Below, one piece after another: positions 16,501 through 25,018 of a stretch of 64,000 nt of DNA. A model generated the notes under the pieces. It was not told the DNA's origin and made no database searches. It saw only the letters and a program-made list of their open reading frames with translations. Made by a program: the position numbers and the translations under genes. The stretch's first letter is position 1. Each line of letters opens with the position of its first letter. Source of the DNA: Advenella kashmirensis W13003 (GTDB lineage Bacteria; Pseudomonadota; Gammaproteobacteria; Burkholderiales; Burkholderiaceae_B); the NCBI RefSeq assembly GCF_000506985.1, contig NZ_KI650979.1:2335046-2399045 (forward strand), written 5' to 3'.

Positions 16501-17298
16501 ATGAAATTAATACAGGCATTGAGAGTCGCCGGTTTCGGTTTGGGCTTGATGGGATTCTGCGCAGTGAGCCATGCTGACGCACTCGCGAAGATCAAGGAAA
16601 ATGGCACTATCCGGGTGGCGGTGGCAATGGGGGTCCCCATGTTCAGTTATGCCAACGCCAATATGGAGCCGGAAGGGTCTGATGTGGATACCGCCAAACT
16701 GCTGGCTCAGGATCTTGGCGTCAAGCTGGATCTGGTGCAGATCACAAATGCGGCGCGCGTGCCTGCAATTCAGACCGGCAAGGCAGACCTGACCGTATCC
16801 AGCTTATCGATCACGCCGGAACGTGCAAAGGTGGTGGACTTTACCGTTCCGTATGCGTCGCTGCAGACGATTGTGGCCGCGCCCAAGGATGTACAAATCA
16901 AGGATTATGCTGATCTCAAGGGGCTACGCCTGGGAGTGACGCGCGCCACGGTAAATGACGCCGATGTGACAAAGAACGCCAAGGATGCCAATATCCGCCG
17001 CTTCGAGGATGATGCCACGCTGGTGACGGCAGGGGTCTCCGGTCAGGTGCAGGCGGTCTCGTCGCAATGGCCTATCGTGGCGGAGATCAATAAGAAGCAG
17101 ACTAAAAATCCGTTCGAAACGAAATTCGTGCAGCACGAGTTTATGCTGGGTATCGCTATGCCCAAGAATAATCCAGAGCTAAAGGCCTGGCTGGATAAGT
17201 GGATTCTTGAAAATCTGAAGAACGGAAAATTGAATGATATATATAAAAAATATCATGGCAACGAACTTTCTGAAAAAGTCGTGAACCAGAAAGGCTGA
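16501..17298 (+). CDS. ABC transporter substrate-binding protein, family 3
   Basis: A 265-residue periplasmic binding protein with a signal peptide (cut near SHA-DALAK). It has the family 3 core: GTIRVAVAMGVPMFSY, PEGSDVDTAKLLAQDLGVKLDLV, and SITPERAKVVDFTVPY, where the Arg normally holds an alpha-carboxylate. The AATGA start is preceded by AAGGTAGAAGACAA. It completes the transporter begun at 14328. Retention of the amino-acid carboxylate-binding Arg speaks for an amino acid or other small carboxylate rather than a neutral sugar. Confidence 0.9.
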   Translation: MKLIQALRVAGFGLGLMGFCAVSHADALAKIKENGTIRVAVAMGVPMFSYANANMEPEGSDVDTAKLLAQDLGVKLDLVQITNAARVPAIQTGKADLTVSSLSITPERAKVVDFTVPYASLQTIVAAPKDVQIKDYADLKGLRLGVTRATVNDADVTKNAKDANIRRFEDDATLVTAGVSGQVQAVSSQWPIVAEINKKQTKNPFETKFVQHEFMLGIAMPKNNPELKAWLDKWILENLKNGKLNDIYKKYHGNELSEKVVNQKG

Positions 17299-17412
17299 TA
17301 GCAGCGCAAATGTCTTCCCCGCAAGTACTGGCGGTCGTGCGCGCCCATCGACGCCTGTCATGACACTTGCGGTTACTTTCCTTTCCCCGATACTATCACA
17401 CCTACCCGGACA

Positions 17413-17441
17413 GAATATGGCATACTGGTTTTGTCATATTC
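17413..17441. promoter_or_regulatory. Inverted repeat upstream of katE
   Basis: GAATATG (17413-17419) and CATATTC (17435-17441) form a 7-bp inverted repeat with a 15-nt spacer, flanked by CCGG on both sides. It lies 130 bp before katE in a 273-bp gene-free stretch. It may be an operator for katE or a hairpin ending the ABC operon. Confidence 0.3.
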
Positions 17442-17571
17442 CGGGGTGAGGGTTTGCCCGCCTGGCAACGATCAGCCGCATTTTCACCAGTGAACAATGC
17501 CGCATGGTTACCGTGACCCCGCTTTTCGTTTCAACTGATCATTATTCAAGTTCCGTTTTAAGGAGATGCTA

Positions 17572-19665
17572 ATGAAGTCAAGTTCGAAGAAATCGGTTTC
17601 CCGCCCCGCCAAAGGTGCAAAAAAAAATGAAGTCGGCAACGCCGGCGAACCGCAGCAGCAGGCTGGGGGCACCCACCCGGTCATGACTACGCAGCAGGGC
17701 CTGGCAATCAGTGATAATCAGAATTCCCTGCGGGCTACGCCACGGGGTCCGACGCTGCTCGAAGATTTTGTTCTTCGGGAAAAAATCACCCATTTTGATC
17801 ATGAACGAATCCCTGAACGCATCGTCCATGCCCGCGGGACGGGCGCTCACGGGTATTTTGAATTGACCCAGTCACTGTCGAAATATACGACCGCAAACAT
17901 TCTGACCGAAAAAAACGTGCAGACGCCGGTCTTCTGTCGATTTTCGACCGTGGCTGGCGGCAGCGGTTCGGTGGACACGCCACGTGATGTACGTGGCTTT
18001 GCGGTCAAGTTTTATACCAACCAGGGCAACTGGGATCTGGTCGGCAATAACATTCCGGTCTTTTTCATCCAGGATGCGATGAAGTTTCCTGACCTGATCC
18101 ACGCGGTTAAAATGGAGCCCGACCGTGGGTTTCCCCAGGCCGCCAGCGCACATGATACCTTCTGGGATTTTATTTCACTGATGCCCGAGTCCATGCACAT
18201 GGTCATGTGGGCAATGAGTGATCGGGCCATTCCACGCTCATTACGCATGATTGAGGGTTTTGGTATTCACAGTTTCCGGCTGGTGAACAAGGAGGGCCAA
18301 AGCACATTTGTCAAATTTCACTGGCGTCCGAAAATCGGCCTGCAATCTACAGTATGGGATGAGGCGGTTAAACTGGCCGGCGCCGACCCTGACTTTCACC
18401 GTCGCGATTTCTTCGAGGCTATCCAGAATGGTCACTATCCTGAATGGGAGCTTGGCGTACAACTGTTTACACAGGAAGAGGCCGACGCATTTCCGTTTGA
18501 TCACCTGGACTCCACTAAACTCATCCCCGAAGAACTGGTGCCGTTGAAAATCATCGGCCGGATGGTACTCAATCGCTGGCCGGATAATTTCTTTGCGGAA
18601 ACCGAGCAGGTGGCATTCTGCCCGGCCAATATTGTTCCGGGTATTGATTTTTCCGACGATCCGCTACTGCAGGGCCGACTGTTTTCTTATCTTGATACCC
18701 AGCTGATTCGACTGGGCGGCCCGAATTTTACCCAGATCCCGGTCAATGCGCCCAAGTGTCCGTTTCATAATATGCAACGAGATGGCCATATGCAGACGCA
18801 GGTGTATAAAGGTCGAACTGCGTACGAACCGCAAAGTCTTGAAGCGGACAAGCCGCGTGCCAGCCAGAAGACGGGCTTTCACAGTGCCGCCGTGCAGGCA
18901 GAGGGCGTCAAGTCGCGCATCCGGGCCGACAGTTTTGCGGATCATTACAGTCAGGCCAGAATGTTTTTCCGTAGCCAATCCGAGACCGAGCAGGCGCACC
19001 TGGCGTCTGCGCTGGTTTTTGAACTCTCCAAGGTGGAAACAGAACATGTGCGACTGGCGGTGATCAGTCAGTTGCGTACTGTTGATGAAAGCCTTGCAAA
19101 GCGCGTCGGAGACGGGTTGGGGCTCAAGTCGCTACCGGCCGCCGTTGCGCCCTTTGTTCCGGTTAAGGATCTGGACCTGTCTCCGGCACTGCGTATTATC
19201 GATAGAATGAAAGATACGCTGGAGGGCAGGACTATCGGCATATTGGTCGCCGACGGTTCGAACAATGAAAGCATCGATGCCATGAAAAACGCAGTGGAGA
19301 AGGCCGGCGCCCAAGTAAAACTGGTGGCACAGAAACGTGGCGTGACGCTCAAGGACGGGACCTATGTGACGGCCGACGGCCAGCTTGCCGGTACGCCTTC
19401 CATCGTGTTTGACGGTGTCGTCAGTATTTTGCCGATGGCCGAAGCGGAAAAACTGGTCAACGAAGCGGCGGCAGTGGATTGGTTCCGGGATGCATTCGGA
19501 CATTTGAAAGTGATCGCGGCCTGTAAGGGAACACATAAAATTCTGGAGGCGGCCGGCATTACGCCTGATGCGGGGGTTGTCGCTCCCGAGGATATCAAGG
19601 CGTTTATCAAACTGGCCAAAACGCGGCAGTGGGCGCGGGAGCCCAAGTTGCGCAACCTGGCTTGA
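17572..19665 (+). CDS. katE: Large-subunit monofunctional catalase (HPII type)
   Basis: A 697-residue clade 2 haem catalase converting hydrogen peroxide to water and oxygen in the cytosol. The distal His is H86 ([10 protein letters not shown]), the catalytic Asn lies in GNN at 158-160, and the proximal haem Tyr is Y373 in RLFSYLDTQ. The extra C-terminal flavodoxin/DJ-1-like domain of large catalases is present (about 545-690, [15 protein letters not shown]). ATG 17572 fits AAGGAG at 17560-17565; the ATG six bases earlier has no spacing. The low-complexity first 45 residues are typical N-terminal extension. It is a single-gene unit with a strong terminator. HPII enzymes are often stationary-phase controlled. 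Confidence 0.95.
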   Translation: MKSSSKKSVSRPAKGAKKNEVGNAGEPQQQAGGTHPVMTTQQGLAISDNQNSLRATPRGPTLLEDFVLREKITHFDHERIPERIVHARGTGAHGYFELTQSLSKYTTANILTEKNVQTPVFCRFSTVAGGSGSVDTPRDVRGFAVKFYTNQGNWDLVGNNIPVFFIQDAMKFPDLIHAVKMEPDRGFPQAASAHDTFWDFISLMPESMHMVMWAMSDRAIPRSLRMIEGFGIHSFRLVNKEGQSTFVKFHWRPKIGLQSTVWDEAVKLAGADPDFHRRDFFEAIQNGHYPEWELGVQLFTQEEADAFPFDHLDSTKLIPEELVPLKIIGRMVLNRWPDNFFAETEQVAFCPANIVPGIDFSDDPLLQGRLFSYLDTQLIRLGGPNFTQIPVNAPKCPFHNMQRDGHMQTQVYKGRTAYEPQSLEADKPRASQKTGFHSAAVQAEGVKSRIRADSFADHYSQARMFFRSQSETEQAHLASALVFELSKVETEHVRLAVISQLRTVDESLAKRVGDGLGLKSLPAAVAPFVPVKDLDLSPALRIIDRMKDTLEGRTIGILVADGSNNESIDAMKNAVEKAGAQVKLVAQKRGVTLKDGTYVTADGQLAGTPSIVFDGVVSILPMAEAEKLVNEAAAVDWFRDAFGHLKVIAACKGTHKILEAAGITPDAGVVAPEDIKAFIKLAKTRQWAREPKLRNLA

Positions 19666-19693
19666 ATATTCATTTGTGATAATACTAATTAGT

Positions 19694-19738
19694 AATGTCA
19701 CCACGGACGGTTTTCTTCCGTGGTGACATTATTTTTTT
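19694..19738 (+). terminator. Rho-independent terminator of katE
   Basis: A perfect 14-bp stem (19694-19707 with 19717-19730) with a 9-nt loop is followed by ATTTTTTT. It stands 28 bp after the katE stop. A 12-bp palindrome TACTAATTAGTA (19683-19694) abuts its left arm. Confidence 0.9.
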
Positions 19739-19740
19739 GA

Positions 19741-20253
19741 TCAGGCTAACGAATCCCGGTCTGTAGCCAATTGCGGATCCGAATCGCTCGCCCGTGCGCC
19801 CGTGGCTGGCATGGGCTGATCAAGCGATTCCTGCAAGATCCAGCCTTTGTCCGTGTGTTGCATGACAAAATAGATCTTCTGATTCATGGTCAGCGCGCTG
19901 CTGTCCAGGCGTTTTACCCGTTCAGGTCTGTCCAGATGGACGGCGTACATGATGCGAATAAAGGTATCGGCGTGTCGGGGGATTCTGCTGGCCGATTCCC
20001 ATTCCAGCAATTGTGATTCGGTCAGTGCCAGGCGTTTGCAAAGCACAGCTGACGATAAATGCAGTTCCGTGCACAAATAGCGAAACTCAGCGCCGGTCAA
20101 CGGGATGCTTTTCACGCAAAGCGCGCTGCATAGGGTTCTTTTGAGGCCCTGTGGATTATGGACGATGACGCTCCTGCCATTTTTGGTCTCTTTTATCCGA
20201 TAACCGTTCCTTAGCCACACGTTCTGCAGGCCGCCATCAACAAATGGATGCAT
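19741..20253 (-). CDS. Small helix-turn-helix protein, YgiT/MqsA-HTH-like
   Basis: A 170-residue protein whose middle part (about residues 54-110; LTGAEFRYLCTELHLSSAVLCKRL...ESQLLEWES) is an HTH of the type found in MqsA/YgiT-like and related putative regulators. The start MHPFVDGGLQNVWLRNGY matches the N-terminus I associate with an uncharacterised regulator family, and GGGA is well spaced before ATG 20253. A start 75 bases earlier is possible. No toxin gene is adjacent, so it is not obviously a toxin-antitoxin antitoxin. The last 40 residues look unstructured. It converges on katE across a shared terminator region. Confidence 0.65.
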   Translation of the reverse strand: MHPFVDGGLQNVWLRNGYRIKETKNGRSVIVHNPQGLKRTLCSALCVKSIPLTGAEFRYLCTELHLSSAVLCKRLALTESQLLEWESASRIPRHADTFIRIMYAVHLDRPERVKRLDSSALTMNQKIYFVMQHTDKGWILQESLDQPMPATGARASDSDPQLATDRDSLA

Positions 20254-20343
20254 CATCAATCCCAATGAGAAACGTTTGTGTAGAGGTCTTAACGAAAAGT
20301 ATACAGGACGCAGGTTTAAATAAGACAAATTTAATACGCGTTT

Positions 20344-20371
20344 TTGACAAACGAACTGGATTGATTAATAC
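20344..20371 (+). promoter_or_regulatory. Promoter of the AtuA-like operon
   Basis: TTGACA (20344-20349), a 16-bp spacer and TAATAC (20366-20371) form a good sigma-70 promoter about 100 bp before ATG 20470. Confidence 0.5.
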
Positions 20372-20383
20372 AATAATTTTATG

Positions 20384-20432
20384 AATTGATCAAAACAATC
20401 AATTTATTTTTTCAATTGAAATTCAATAGAAT
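20384..20432. promoter_or_regulatory. Cluster of AT-rich inverted repeats in the AtuA-like leader
   Basis: Three inverted repeats lie side by side: AATTGAT-7-ATCAATT (20384-20404), the palindrome TTTCAATTGAAA (20410-20421) and ATTC-4-GAAT (20421-20432). LysR regulators favour such sites, and a LysR gene ends this operon. They lie just downstream of the predicted promoter, a position more typical of repression. Confidence 0.45.
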
Positions 20433-20469
20433 AGATTGATAAATGATTTAAATAGCATCTGGAGGCAAT

Positions 20470-21840
20470 ATGCAAAGTTTATTGATCGGCTGTGGCGCAG
20501 GTTTTTCGGGCGACCGGATCGATGCAGCGCAGGCGGTCGTGAGTACATTAATTGCGCGTGAGCAACCGGCCGTGCTTATTTTTGAGATGCTGGCTGAGCG
20601 CACCCTGGCTTTGGGTCAGTTGGCGAAAAACCAGAATCCCGAACTTGGGTTTGAGCCACTGCTGGAGGAGGTGCTGGCACCGATACTGAAAGATTGTGTT
20701 GAGCATGGCATTCCAATTGTGAGCAATTTTGGTGCGGCCAACCCGGTCGCCGCAGCCAGAACGATCCAGGCACTCGCTCGGACACAGAATCTGGACGGCC
20801 TCAAAATTGCGGTTGTCGAAGGTGACGATATTCTTTCAAAAGTGGATCTTGCCGAAATGCAGATCTGGGAAGGCGATCGCGAACTGGCTACCGGGGCCGG
20901 TGCGCCCATCGCTGCAAATGTTTATTTGGGGGCGGCGGCAATCGCGCAGGCGCTGACCGACGGTGCCCAGATTGTGATTACCGGGCGGGTAGCTGATCCT
21001 GCCCTGACTGTGGGGCCTGCCATGGCTCATTTTAACTGGGATTGGCAGGACTGGGACCGGCTGGCAGCAGCCACACTGGCAGGTCACCTGCTTGAGTGTG
21101 GATCACAGGTGACGGGTGGTTATTTCGCGGACCCGGGTTATAAGGATGTTCCTGATGTGGCTCATGTTGGTTTTCCTGTTGCAGAATTATTTGATGACGG
21201 GAAAATCATGATTGGCAAGGCTGACAATACCGGTGGAACAGTCAATCTGATGACTGTGAAAGAGCAGATGCTGTATGAAATACATGATCCGGCCAGTTAC
21301 CTGACACCCGATGTCATTCTTGATATCTGCGCCGTGCAGCTTGAGCAAATTGCGCCGAATCAGGTTGGGTTGACGGGCGCTCGCGGCCGGGCACGACCCG
21401 ATACGCTTAAGGCGACGGTGTCATTCATGGGCGACTGGTTCGGTGAAGGCGAAATATCTTATGCCGGCCCGAACGCCGGCAAGCGTGCGTTACTGGCGGC
21501 GGACATACTGGGTGAGCGCGCGAAGCTGTTGAGCGAGCCATGTCGCTTTCGGTGCGATCTGCTTGGTGTGGTGAGCGTGCTGGACTCGGATGACGGGACC
21601 TTGCGTGCACACACGCCGGTAGAGAATGCACAGGACGTGCGCTTGCGGCTGGCCGTCAATGCACCTGAGAAAAGGACTGTCGAGCGTCTGATGCACGAGG
21701 TCAACGCCCTGTACTGTTGCGGTCCGGCAGGTGGTGGGGGCGTTCGCACTTCAGTCAAAAGCAGTGTGCGGACCGTGTCCTATCTGGTTCCGCGTGATCT
21801 TGTGCGGGAAAGCTGGCGCTATGTGTCGGGAGAGGCGTAA
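20470..21840 (+). CDS. AtuA/DUF1446-family protein
   Basis: A 456-residue protein of the family named after AtuA of acyclic terpene utilisation. The N-terminal LLIGCGAGFSGDRIDAA, the central VITGRVADPALTVGPAMAHFNWDW and GAHLLECGSQVTGGYFADPG-like segments are characteristic. The biochemical function of the family is not settled. ATG 20470 follows GGAGGCAAT. Its stop overlaps the next ATG by one base. No geranyl-CoA carboxylase or other terpene genes are near, so the operon probably acts on another substrate, delivered by the Bug protein encoded two genes on. Confidence 0.85.
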   Translation: MQSLLIGCGAGFSGDRIDAAQAVVSTLIAREQPAVLIFEMLAERTLALGQLAKNQNPELGFEPLLEEVLAPILKDCVEHGIPIVSNFGAANPVAAARTIQALARTQNLDGLKIAVVEGDDILSKVDLAEMQIWEGDRELATGAGAPIAANVYLGAAAIAQALTDGAQIVITGRVADPALTVGPAMAHFNWDWQDWDRLAAATLAGHLLECGSQVTGGYFADPGYKDVPDVAHVGFPVAELFDDGKIMIGKADNTGGTVNLMTVKEQMLYEIHDPASYLTPDVILDICAVQLEQIAPNQVGLTGARGRARPDTLKATVSFMGDWFGEGEISYAGPNAGKRALLAADILGERAKLLSEPCRFRCDLLGVVSVLDSDDGTLRAHTPVENAQDVRLRLAVNAPEKRTVERLMHEVNALYCCGPAGGGGVRTSVKSSVRTVSYLVPRDLVRESWRYVSGEA

Positions 21841-22157
21841 TGACAAACACGATCAAACTGCATGAAATCGCGCACGCGCGTGCGGGGGACAAAGGCAATC
21901 GCCTGAATATCAGTCTGATTGCCTATGATGAAAAGCATTGGCCGCTATTGCTGGAACAGGTCAGTGCGGAAAAGGTCAAGGCATGGTTTGCTCATCGTGG
22001 CGCAACGCATGTGGTGCGCTACGAATTGCCTAATCTTAACGCCCTGAATTTTGTGATTGATAACGTTCTGGAGGGCGGCGTGAATACGAGCCTGAATCTG
22101 GACAAACACGGTAAATCAAATTCGTTCCGGTTGCTGGATATGCCGGTGCAAATATAA
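21840..22157 (+). CDS. Small AtuA-associated protein (AtuA-like C-terminal ferredoxin-fold domain)
   Basis: A 105-residue protein beginning IKLHEIAHARAGDKGNRLNISLIAYD. This segment is the recognisable motif of the small domain that is either fused to or encoded after AtuA/DUF1446 proteins. The ATG overlaps the preceding TAA, so the two are almost certainly translated together and work as a complex. Function is unknown. Confidence 0.8.
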   Translation: MTNTIKLHEIAHARAGDKGNRLNISLIAYDEKHWPLLLEQVSAEKVKAWFAHRGATHVVRYELPNLNALNFVIDNVLEGGVNTSLNLDKHGKSNSFRLLDMPVQI

Positions 22158-22176
22158 ATAGAACAGGAGACATAAA

Positions 22177-23151
22177 ATGAAAATGAAGAATTTCAAATAC
22201 ATTATTTCAACCGCGATCGCCGGCGTGGTTTTGGCGGGCAGTCCGGCCCTGGCGGCGTATCCCGACAGGCCGATCACGTTTGTGGTGCCGTTTGGCGCGG
22301 GCAGTGGTACCGATAAACTGGCCAGGGTACTGGCGGAAAATGTATCAAAACAGGTCGGACAGACGGTTGTGGTGGAAAACAAAGGGGGTGCCAGTGGCTT
22401 TATTGCAGCACAGGAAATTGCCCGCGCTAAACCCGATGGTTACCATATTTTCGTGACTTCCAACACGACCCATGCCAGTAACTCTGCGCTATTCAAAAAA
22501 CTGCCTTATGATCCGGTCAAAGATTTCGCACCTATTTCCAAATTGGGCAATATTCCGCTGGTACTGGTGGTGAATCCCAAAAGCATTCCGTCCAAAACCG
22601 TGCCGGAATATATTGATTATCTGAAGCAGAATCCCGATAAAGTGTTTTTTGGCAGTGGCAGCACGTCGGCCAGGATTGGCGGCGAGCTCTTCAAAATCCT
22701 TACTGGTACCAAAATCAGCAATGTGGATTATAAAAGCAACCCCCAGGCTGTGGTCGATACCGTGGGCGGCCAGATCCAGATGATGATTGCCGATGCGGCG
22801 ACCACTTTGCCACTGGCACGTGAAGGAAAGTTGCGGGCACTGGCGGTGTCAACCAGCAAGCGTACCGACATCGCGCCGGATTTGCCTACCCTGGACGAAA
22901 GCGGTGTCAAGGGTTATGAAATGGTCGCCTGGTTCGCCGCTTATGCGCCTGCTGGTACACCCGAAGAGGCGATCAAAATACTGAACCAGGCGTTCGTCAA
23001 AACGCTGAATGATCCGGCAATCGTGAAAAACCTGCAAATCCAGGGTATTGAGGCGGAATCGAGTTCTCCCGATGAGCTGGCCGCCTTCCAAAAAGCGGAA
23101 ACAGAAAAGTGGGTCGATATCGTTGCCAAGGCAGGAGTTGAAGTACGATAG
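22177..23151 (+). CDS. Bug/TctC-family solute-binding protein
   Basis: A 324-residue binding protein with a signal peptide (cut near ALA-AYPDRP). Its Bug motifs are VPFGAGSGTD, VVENKGGASG and KPDGYHI. The substrate loop GAGSGTD departs from the GGGTD form. It follows the AtuA pair by 19 bp with an AGGAGA ribosome site and should supply that pathway's substrate. Confidence 0.92.
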   Translation: MKMKNFKYIISTAIAGVVLAGSPALAAYPDRPITFVVPFGAGSGTDKLARVLAENVSKQVGQTVVVENKGGASGFIAAQEIARAKPDGYHIFVTSNTTHASNSALFKKLPYDPVKDFAPISKLGNIPLVLVVNPKSIPSKTVPEYIDYLKQNPDKVFFGSGSTSARIGGELFKILTGTKISNVDYKSNPQAVVDTVGGQIQMMIADAATTLPLAREGKLRALAVSTSKRTDIAPDLPTLDESGVKGYEMVAWFAAYAPAGTPEEAIKILNQAFVKTLNDPAIVKNLQIQGIEAESSSPDELAAFQKAETEKWVDIVAKAGVEVR

Positions 23152-23213
23152 AGGGCATGAAGGCGGCCGCGTCAGGCGGCTCGCCTGTTCATTAACACCC
23201 TGATATTGCACTT

Positions 23214-24098
23214 GTGAATCTATCTGTCAAACATCTGAAAGCCTTCAAGGCGCTGGCCGGCGAGAAAAACTTTACCAAGGCGGCCAGTCAGTGTCATCTG
23301 ACACAACCTGCACTCAGCGTGCTTATCCAGAACCTGGAGGAGCTGGTAGGGGCCAAATTGTTCGAGCGCAATACACGCAACGTAACGCTGACGCCGGAAG
23401 GGCGTTTGTTTGACGCGTTCGCCGATAAGTTGCTGGATGATTTCGAGCATGCGCTCAATGAATTGCAGCAGCATGTTTCCAAAAAGGCAGGTCACGTGAT
23501 CGTAGCGGCCTTGCCATCTGTCACTGTTGGCAGTCTCATCCCGGCTGTTGCGCATTTCAACCGGATCTATCCAGGAGTGTCGGTCGCCTTCATTGATGTG
23601 ACTGCCGACGAATGCCTGGCGCTGGTCAAGGCGCGCAAGGCGGATTTCGCCGTGACATTCGTTGGTGAAAATCATCCGGAGCTGGTCAGCCAGCCCTTGT
23701 GCTCGGACGCATTTTACGTCGTCTGCTCCATTGATCATCCGCTGGCCAAAAAAAAGAAATTGCGTCAACGCGATATGTTGCGCTTCCCCGTGATTCAATT
23801 CGTGCGCAGCACGAGTATCCGGCAACATCTGGATGCGTCTTTCTATCCTGAAAAACTGATAACGCAGATGGAAGTGGCTAATCTGTCGACGGTTGCCGGG
23901 CTGGTGGCCAATAATATGGGTATTTCAATTGTGCCTGGCTTATCGCTCTTCCTCTACACCAAGCCCAGCATTGCCATTATTCCTCTGGAACTGGAACTGC
24001 CTAATCGCATGATTTCACTCGTACAGTCGCGCGACCGGGTGCAATCGGTCGCAGCGCAGGCGCTTATTGCGCATTTGCGGGACACGATTCGTCATTAG
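23214..24098 (+). CDS. LysR-family transcriptional regulator
   Basis: A 294-residue regulator with the N-terminal HTH (about 1-60; FTKAASQCHLTQPALSVLIQNLEELVGAKLFERNTRNVTLTPEG, quoted in part) and a periplasmic-binding-like effector domain (about 90-290). The GTG at 23214 lies 62 bp after the Bug gene. Being the last gene of the AtuA-Bug operon, it is transcribed with its likely targets; the inverted repeats at 20384-20432 are candidate binding sites. Confidence 0.88.
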   Translation: MNLSVKHLKAFKALAGEKNFTKAASQCHLTQPALSVLIQNLEELVGAKLFERNTRNVTLTPEGRLFDAFADKLLDDFEHALNELQQHVSKKAGHVIVAALPSVTVGSLIPAVAHFNRIYPGVSVAFIDVTADECLALVKARKADFAVTFVGENHPELVSQPLCSDAFYVVCSIDHPLAKKKKLRQRDMLRFPVIQFVRSTSIRQHLDASFYPEKLITQMEVANLSTVAGLVANNMGISIVPGLSLFLYTKPSIAIIPLELELPNRMISLVQSRDRVQSVAAQALIAHLRDTIRH

Positions 24099-24255
24099 GA
24101 TTATCCCTAGGACTGTCTGCATCTGCATCTGAATCGCACCGGCATGGTGCAATTTGTTCTTTGGGTTCAACCCGTGAGGGAGAAAGGTTAACCTGATGAA
24201 GAATCAAAATAAATTCTGTCGCGGGAGAATGAATTGTGGTTGTTTAGGTGACTAT

Positions 24256-24270
24256 ATTCCTTTTTGGAAT
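24256..24270. promoter_or_regulatory. Inverted repeat before the aldolase operon
   Basis: ATTCC-TTTTT-GGAAT (24256-24270) lies 73 bp before the aldolase ATG in a 244-bp intergenic region. It is a candidate operator for one of the flanking LysR proteins. Confidence 0.3.
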
Positions 24271-24342
24271 TGATAATAAGGCATTAAATTCCCTTTAAGA
24301 AAAAAACGACTCTGTGCATGATGTCAGCAAGGAGTAAAAATC

Positions 24343-25017
24343 ATGACACAGCACACACTTTCAATCCAGATCCATCCGTCAAGCCCGGTGCTTGAACCGG
24401 CTGTTGCCGATGCCTTGAACGGGATCGTGACCCCCCATTTGAGCGATAACCTGCACCGGCAGGTTGGCGTGATCGGCTTGCAACGCTACAACCGAACAGG
24501 CAAGCTGGTCGGCACAGCAGTTACGGTGAAAACCCGTGCGGGCGATAACCTGTACATCTATAAAGCAATGACCATGCTCTCGCCCGGTCATGTGCTGGTC
24601 ATTGATGCGGCTGGAGATATCAGTAATGCCTGCATAGGCGAAATCATGAAGAAGTATCTGCAGCAACGTGGGTGCGCAGGGGTGATTGTCAACGGCGCCA
24701 TTCGCGACGTTGCCGCGTTCGAGAATGACAGCTTTCCATGTTATGCGCGGGGCAATGTCCATCGTGGGCCCTATAAAGAAGGTCCCGGAGAGATCAATGT
24801 GCCGGTCAGCATTGGCGGGCAGGTCATCCAGCCCGGCGACGTGATCGTCGGCGACGAAGATGGCATTGTCAGTTTCCCGCCGGCGCAGGCTAATGCCCTG
24901 ATTGCAGCCGCCAGGGCACATGCCGAAAAAGAGGACAAAATCATGAATGAAATTGCGTCGGGCGCCAGTGAACAAAGCTGGCTGCATCCACTGCTTGTTG
25001 CCAAAGGGTTGTCATAA
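24343..25017 (+). CDS. RraA-like / HMG-CHA-type pyruvate aldolase
   Basis: A 224-residue protein of the RraA superfamily. The class II aldolase motif is present as E100-X20-R121-D122 (in GEIMKK...NGAIRD), the residues that bind the metal and the pyruvate enolate in 4-hydroxy-4-methyl-2-oxoglutarate (HMG) and 4-carboxy-4-hydroxy-2-oxoadipate aldolases. RraA proteins proper, which inhibit RNase E, are about 160 residues and sit elsewhere in genomes. An aminotransferase follows after one base, then a glutamate-type ABC transporter. I infer retro-aldol cleavage of a 4-hydroxy-2-oxo acid formed by that transaminase. AGGAG precedes the ATG. Confidence 0.82.
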   Translation: MTQHTLSIQIHPSSPVLEPAVADALNGIVTPHLSDNLHRQVGVIGLQRYNRTGKLVGTAVTVKTRAGDNLYIYKAMTMLSPGHVLVIDAAGDISNACIGEIMKKYLQQRGCAGVIVNGAIRDVAAFENDSFPCYARGNVHRGPYKEGPGEINVPVSIGGQVIQPGDVIVGDEDGIVSFPPAQANALIAAARAHAEKEDKIMNEIASGASEQSWLHPLLVAKGLS

Positions 25018-25018
25018 G

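Noticed and set aside
24343..25017. RNase E inhibitor RraA
   Set aside because: The protein is longer than RraA, has the aldolase motif and sits in a catabolic operon.
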